Source: a virus. Taken from it: DNA of 24,514 nt. Shown one piece after another: positions 22,282 through 24,514 of the stretch. Position numbers and translations under genes: made by a program. Numbering within the stretch: the first letter of the stretch is position 1; every line of letters begins with the position of its first letter. Where the stretch lies: IMG/VR virus record IMGVR_UViG_3300045107_000167, positions 1 to 24,514 of that record. One strand, 5' to 3'. Under the pieces are notes generated by a model. The model was given only the letters and a program-made list of their open reading frames with translations, had not been told where the DNA came from and ran no database searches.

Positions 22282-24195
22282 GATTCCCTCGACAAGGTGG
22301 GTTTGCTCATCAGAGGTGAGGCTGGCGAAATACTCAAGGAGAGACCGGTGAATGAATATGTATCCGCCGCCGACTTTGCGCAGTAGAATGCAGTCGGCAC
22401 AAGAGTTCAGGAAGAGGGCAAGCTTCAAGGGTAGAAGGCCAGCACGATAAAGCATAAGACGAAGCACAATGTGTTGTAGAACCGCGATTCCGCCATACGT
22501 GACCCCTGCGCGCAGCCCCAAGACTAGCCCGATGCTCAGCACTGCGATCGGGACGTAGGTCGGCCCAACGGCTAGCTCGTAGATCGGCTGAATGACCGTG
22601 CCGGAGACCAGCCCTAAGATTAGTCCAATGACCAGCCACAGGAGCAACACCATAACCGCATTCATTCCTGATCGCCATATACTCTCATTTGGACTGTTTT
22701 TGGTTGTCAGCATACCATTCCTCAACCCATTCGCCACCCCAACGATCAGTCCCATGAGCAGCCCTATGGCCAGCACTTCGACCAGTACTCCGACTGGCCC
22801 TTTAACCAGCCCATTAACCAGCCCTTTAACCAACTCGTACACAAGCCCGAAAGTCAGTCCTATGACCAGCCCGGAGATTAGCCCTCGCCTTGCTTCTCGC
22901 CAGGACCAGGCGAGCATCTCTGTAGGTTTAATAGTAACCAGCCCTTTGCCAAGCCCGAAGAGCAACCCGTACTCCAGCCCGCAGACCAGCCCTCCAAACA
23001 CCCCCGCGACCAAACCGAACGCGGGCCCCATGGCCAGCACATTCCCCAGTCCATGCACCAGCCATAAGAGCAACACAAGATTATTTCTGTAAATTCGTTC
23101 TTTATATTGTGGAATCCAAGAAGGTTGCATGTTCTCAATGAAATACACCGACTGCGACTCGTGAACCATCTGTCCTGCCAACCACGAGAGCCACCGAACC
23201 ACTCGCTGAGGAGCATAGCGATCACTGCCACGACGCTGTAGCATGCGTCGAACATAGGCAGCGAACACACGCGAGCGCTGCTCTGCGATTGACTCCATCA
23301 CCGGTAGCTCATCAATCGGCGCCCCCTGATACGCCAGAGTCAAGATGCTCAGCATCAGCGGCGTCTCAAGCATCTCTTGGAGGACGGTGTCAGCCTGGAG
23401 GAGTGTCCGAAGCGCTTCGAGCTCAGCGCGCACAAGATAGGCGTCAATTTGCTCCGCCGTGAGTGTCTGTACCTGAACGGCGGTCTGCAGTTTGAGCGGC
23501 GCCGTGAGCGCCTCGTAGTCGGCGACGCGACTGCACGCCACGATGCGCGCCATACCGTGCATACTACGAAACGCATTGATGGCCGCGACACAGGCATTGC
23601 GATGTTCCGCCTGAACTTCGTCGAGGCCATCGAGCATCAGCAGGATGAGATCATCGGCAACCCACTCTCTACCGAGCTTCCTCGTTACGCCATAGCCAGT
23701 ATTCAGCTCTTCGACCAACCACACATCCAGCGCCTTGCGCTCCCTTGCCCACGATGACAGGTTGAACACCACCGGCATCGGCATGCTGTCGTCTTGTTCT
23801 GCCTGCAAGATAAGATCGCGAGCGAGTTCCAGAAGAGTTGTCGTCTTACCCGAGCCCGGCGCACCGAGGATCAACAACTCACCGCCAGCGTCTTTGAAGA
23901 CATCGGCAATGCGCGTACCAGGCGGTAGTGACTCACTGCGGTCGTACTCGCGGCGAACCATGCCCCAGGGGCGATCAACGGCGTCGGGGCGCTCCTCCAT
24001 GTTCAGCGCGATCAGCACTTCCTTGTAGAGCGACTTTTCGAGGACACCCTGAACCCACGTCACACGCACCTTCTCAAGCATCGTGCGACGATCACGCTTT
24101 TGACGCGCATCCAATACAGGCGGCTGGTGAAAATGAATATCACCAGCCGCGTTGTACTGCGTACCTACCTGCTGATTGCGCTGATCAAACGTCAC
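22255..24195 (-). CDS. NACHT NTPase with C-terminal GLxx-repeat membrane domain (candidate anti-phage protein)
   Basis: A 646-residue protein. The N-terminus has VGTQYNAAGDIHF, a short beta motif I associate with NACHT- and TIR-type conflict proteins. Residues 107-118 hold Walker A (LLILGAPGSGKT), 183-194 the NACHT Walker B (LILLMLDGLDEV), and 216-228 a sensor strand ending in ACSRVADYE. From about residue 370 onward most of the chain is hydrophobic with a four-residue GLxx period, e.g. GLVYELVKGLVNGLVKG, in three blocks, and it ends with GGGYIFIHRSLLEYFASL. It likely oligomerises on sensing a trigger and acts on the membrane, as in bacterial STAND/NACHT defence proteins. Start: GTG at 24195, in a GTGA overlap with the upstream ORF, hence translational coupling. 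It stands opposite the late operon. Activity is inferred; whether the prophage or a separate island owns it is unclear. Confidence 0.85.
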   Translation of the reverse strand: MTFDQRNQQVGTQYNAAGDIHFHQPPVLDARQKRDRRTMLEKVRVTWVQGVLEKSLYKEVLIALNMEERPDAVDRPWGMVRREYDRSESLPPGTRIADVFKDAGGELLILGAPGSGKTTTLLELARDLILQAEQDDSMPMPVVFNLSSWARERKALDVWLVEELNTGYGVTRKLGREWVADDLILLMLDGLDEVQAEHRNACVAAINAFRSMHGMARIVACSRVADYEALTAPLKLQTAVQVQTLTAEQIDAYLVRAELEALRTLLQADTVLQEMLETPLMLSILTLAYQGAPIDELPVMESIAEQRSRVFAAYVRRMLQRRGSDRYAPQRVVRWLSWLAGQMVHESQSVYFIENMQPSWIPQYKERIYRNNLVLLLWLVHGLGNVLAMGPAFGLVAGVFGGLVCGLEYGLLFGLGKGLVTIKPTEMLAWSWREARRGLISGLVIGLTFGLVYELVKGLVNGLVKGPVGVLVEVLAIGLLMGLIVGVANGLRNGMLTTKNSPNESIWRSGMNAVMVLLLWLVIGLILGLVSGTVIQPIYELAVGPTYVPIAVLSIGLVLGLRAGVTYGGIAVLQHIVLRLMLYRAGLLPLKLALFLNSCADCILLRKVGGGYIFIHRSLLEYFASLTSDEQTHLVEGIKTAPTKSR

Positions 24196-24399
24196 GAGAA
24201 GTACTTCTGTACCGCCTCCGCTGCAGCGATCATTCCAGTCACGAGCCCACCCGCGGCTCCTACAGTCTCGATCAGCTTCTTGGCACTTTCGATGCGCTCA
24301 AGAATGGTCTGCTTCTTTGGCTCTGGCTTCTTGGCTTCCTGAACCGCCTTGGTGATCTGATACTCAGCGTCGGTGACTACCTCAGCGTCGATGACATTA
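24192..24399 (-). pseudogene. 5'-truncated small helical partner gene coupled to the NACHT gene
   Basis: From 24395 leftward, 67 codons read VIDAEVVTDAEYQITKAVQE, then AKKPEPKKQT, ILERIESAKK, LIETVGAAGG, LVTGMIAAAE and AVQKYFS, ending in TGA at 24194-24192. The stop shares GTGA with the NACHT start, strong evidence that both are real. The protein ends in an amphipathic or hydrophobic helix (about 41-66), reminiscent of the small helical proteins preceding NACHT genes in Chloroflexota and cyanobacteria. There is no ATG, GTG or TTG start in this frame before about 24399, beyond which the frame continues into sequence that looks like IS end and is open to the window edge. It therefore seems cut by the adjacent insertion, not merely mispredicted. 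Confidence 0.6.
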
Positions 24400-24514
24400 G
24401 ACTTAATCGGAAATAAAGCAGCTATGGTATGATGGCGATCCTGATCGAGAACAGCGGAGGATTGAGATGCTGACGTTCGAGCGGATTGCCACCAAGCCCC
24501 TCGTGTTCCAAATG
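24400..24514 (+). mobile_element. Left end of an IS5-like insertion sequence (truncated by window edge)
   Basis: The sequence after TTA (24397-24399), starting GACTTAATCGG, marks where NACHT-partner coding texture stops, and a transposase-like gene follows at 24467. The exact boundary is a guess, because the matching terminal repeat lies outside the window. A -10-like TATGAT is at 24428-24433. Confidence 0.4.
24467..24514 (+). CDS. Transposase N-terminus (DDE, IS5-like), partial
   Basis: Sixteen codons, MLTFERIATKPLVFQM, running off the window edge. The start has an excellent ribosome-binding site, GGAGG (24456-24460), six bases before the ATG. The wording 'MLT(Y/F)E.I...P..F' is the usual N-terminus of transposases with a DDE_Tnp_4 domain in IS5-family elements. 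The evidence is short, so the family is tentative. Confidence 0.5.
   Translation, partial: MLTFERIATKPLVFQM

Noticed and set aside
22592-23092. Ser/Pro/Thr-rich + strand frame with SPMTSP-type repeats opposite the NACHT gene
   Set aside because: It is the antisense image of the GLxx repeat; no RBS and no independent support.

Overview
The window (about 60% G+C by eye) looks like part of an integrated or episomal tailed-phage genome from a Chloroflexota-type bacterium. The taxonomic guess rests on the NACHT NTPase with a GLxx-repeat membrane domain and GGGYIFIHRSLLEYFA-type C-terminus, on an N-terminal helical module in the 366-aa protein that I associate with Chloroflexota and cyanobacterial effector proteins, and on overall gene texture. 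It is inference, not proof.

Layout. Positions 1-119 are one end of an IS21-type element cut by the window edge. Positions 120-3040 hold a small replication/regulation block: a leftward archaeo-eukaryotic-type primase (240-1463) and a leftward Cys4 protein (1558-2244), separated by a strong rightward promoter with an inverted-repeat operator and a hairpin, then a rightward XRE repressor-like gene (2473-2760) and a non-coding stretch rich in inverted repeats. Positions 3041-5163 carry two cargo genes in convergent orientation, a GT-B glycosyltransferase and an uncharacterised 366-aa protein.

Positions 5242-22206 are a rightward late operon of a siphovirus: a small coiled-coil protein, small and large terminase, SPP1-type portal, scaffold, major capsid, head-tail connector genes, tail terminator, tail tube, two chaperone-position genes, an 812-aa tape measure, distal-tail and hub proteins, a 1025-aa fibre with an S74 self-cleaving chaperone, and an XhlA-like membrane protein. 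Many genes overlap by 4 bases (ATGA/GTGA), as expected of a translationally coupled operon. Hairpins follow the major capsid and tail tube genes, and a rho-independent terminator (22248-22281) closes the operon. No integrase, endolysin or classical holin is visible.

Positions 22255-24195, opposite strand, encode a NACHT NTPase with a large glycine-periodic membrane domain, a plausible anti-phage or abortive-infection protein. Its GTG start overlaps by 4 bases (GTGA) the stop of an upstream helical ORF whose 5' part is missing. Immediately beyond, on the + strand, begins a transposase of the MLTFERI... type (24467 to the window end), so the partner gene appears to have been cut by an IS5-like insertion.

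The thread linking the regions is a palindrome family, TGTCCG-NNNN-CGGACA, found at about six places (near 1602, 3026, 8706, 10187, 22210, 22232), all at gene ends or between genes.
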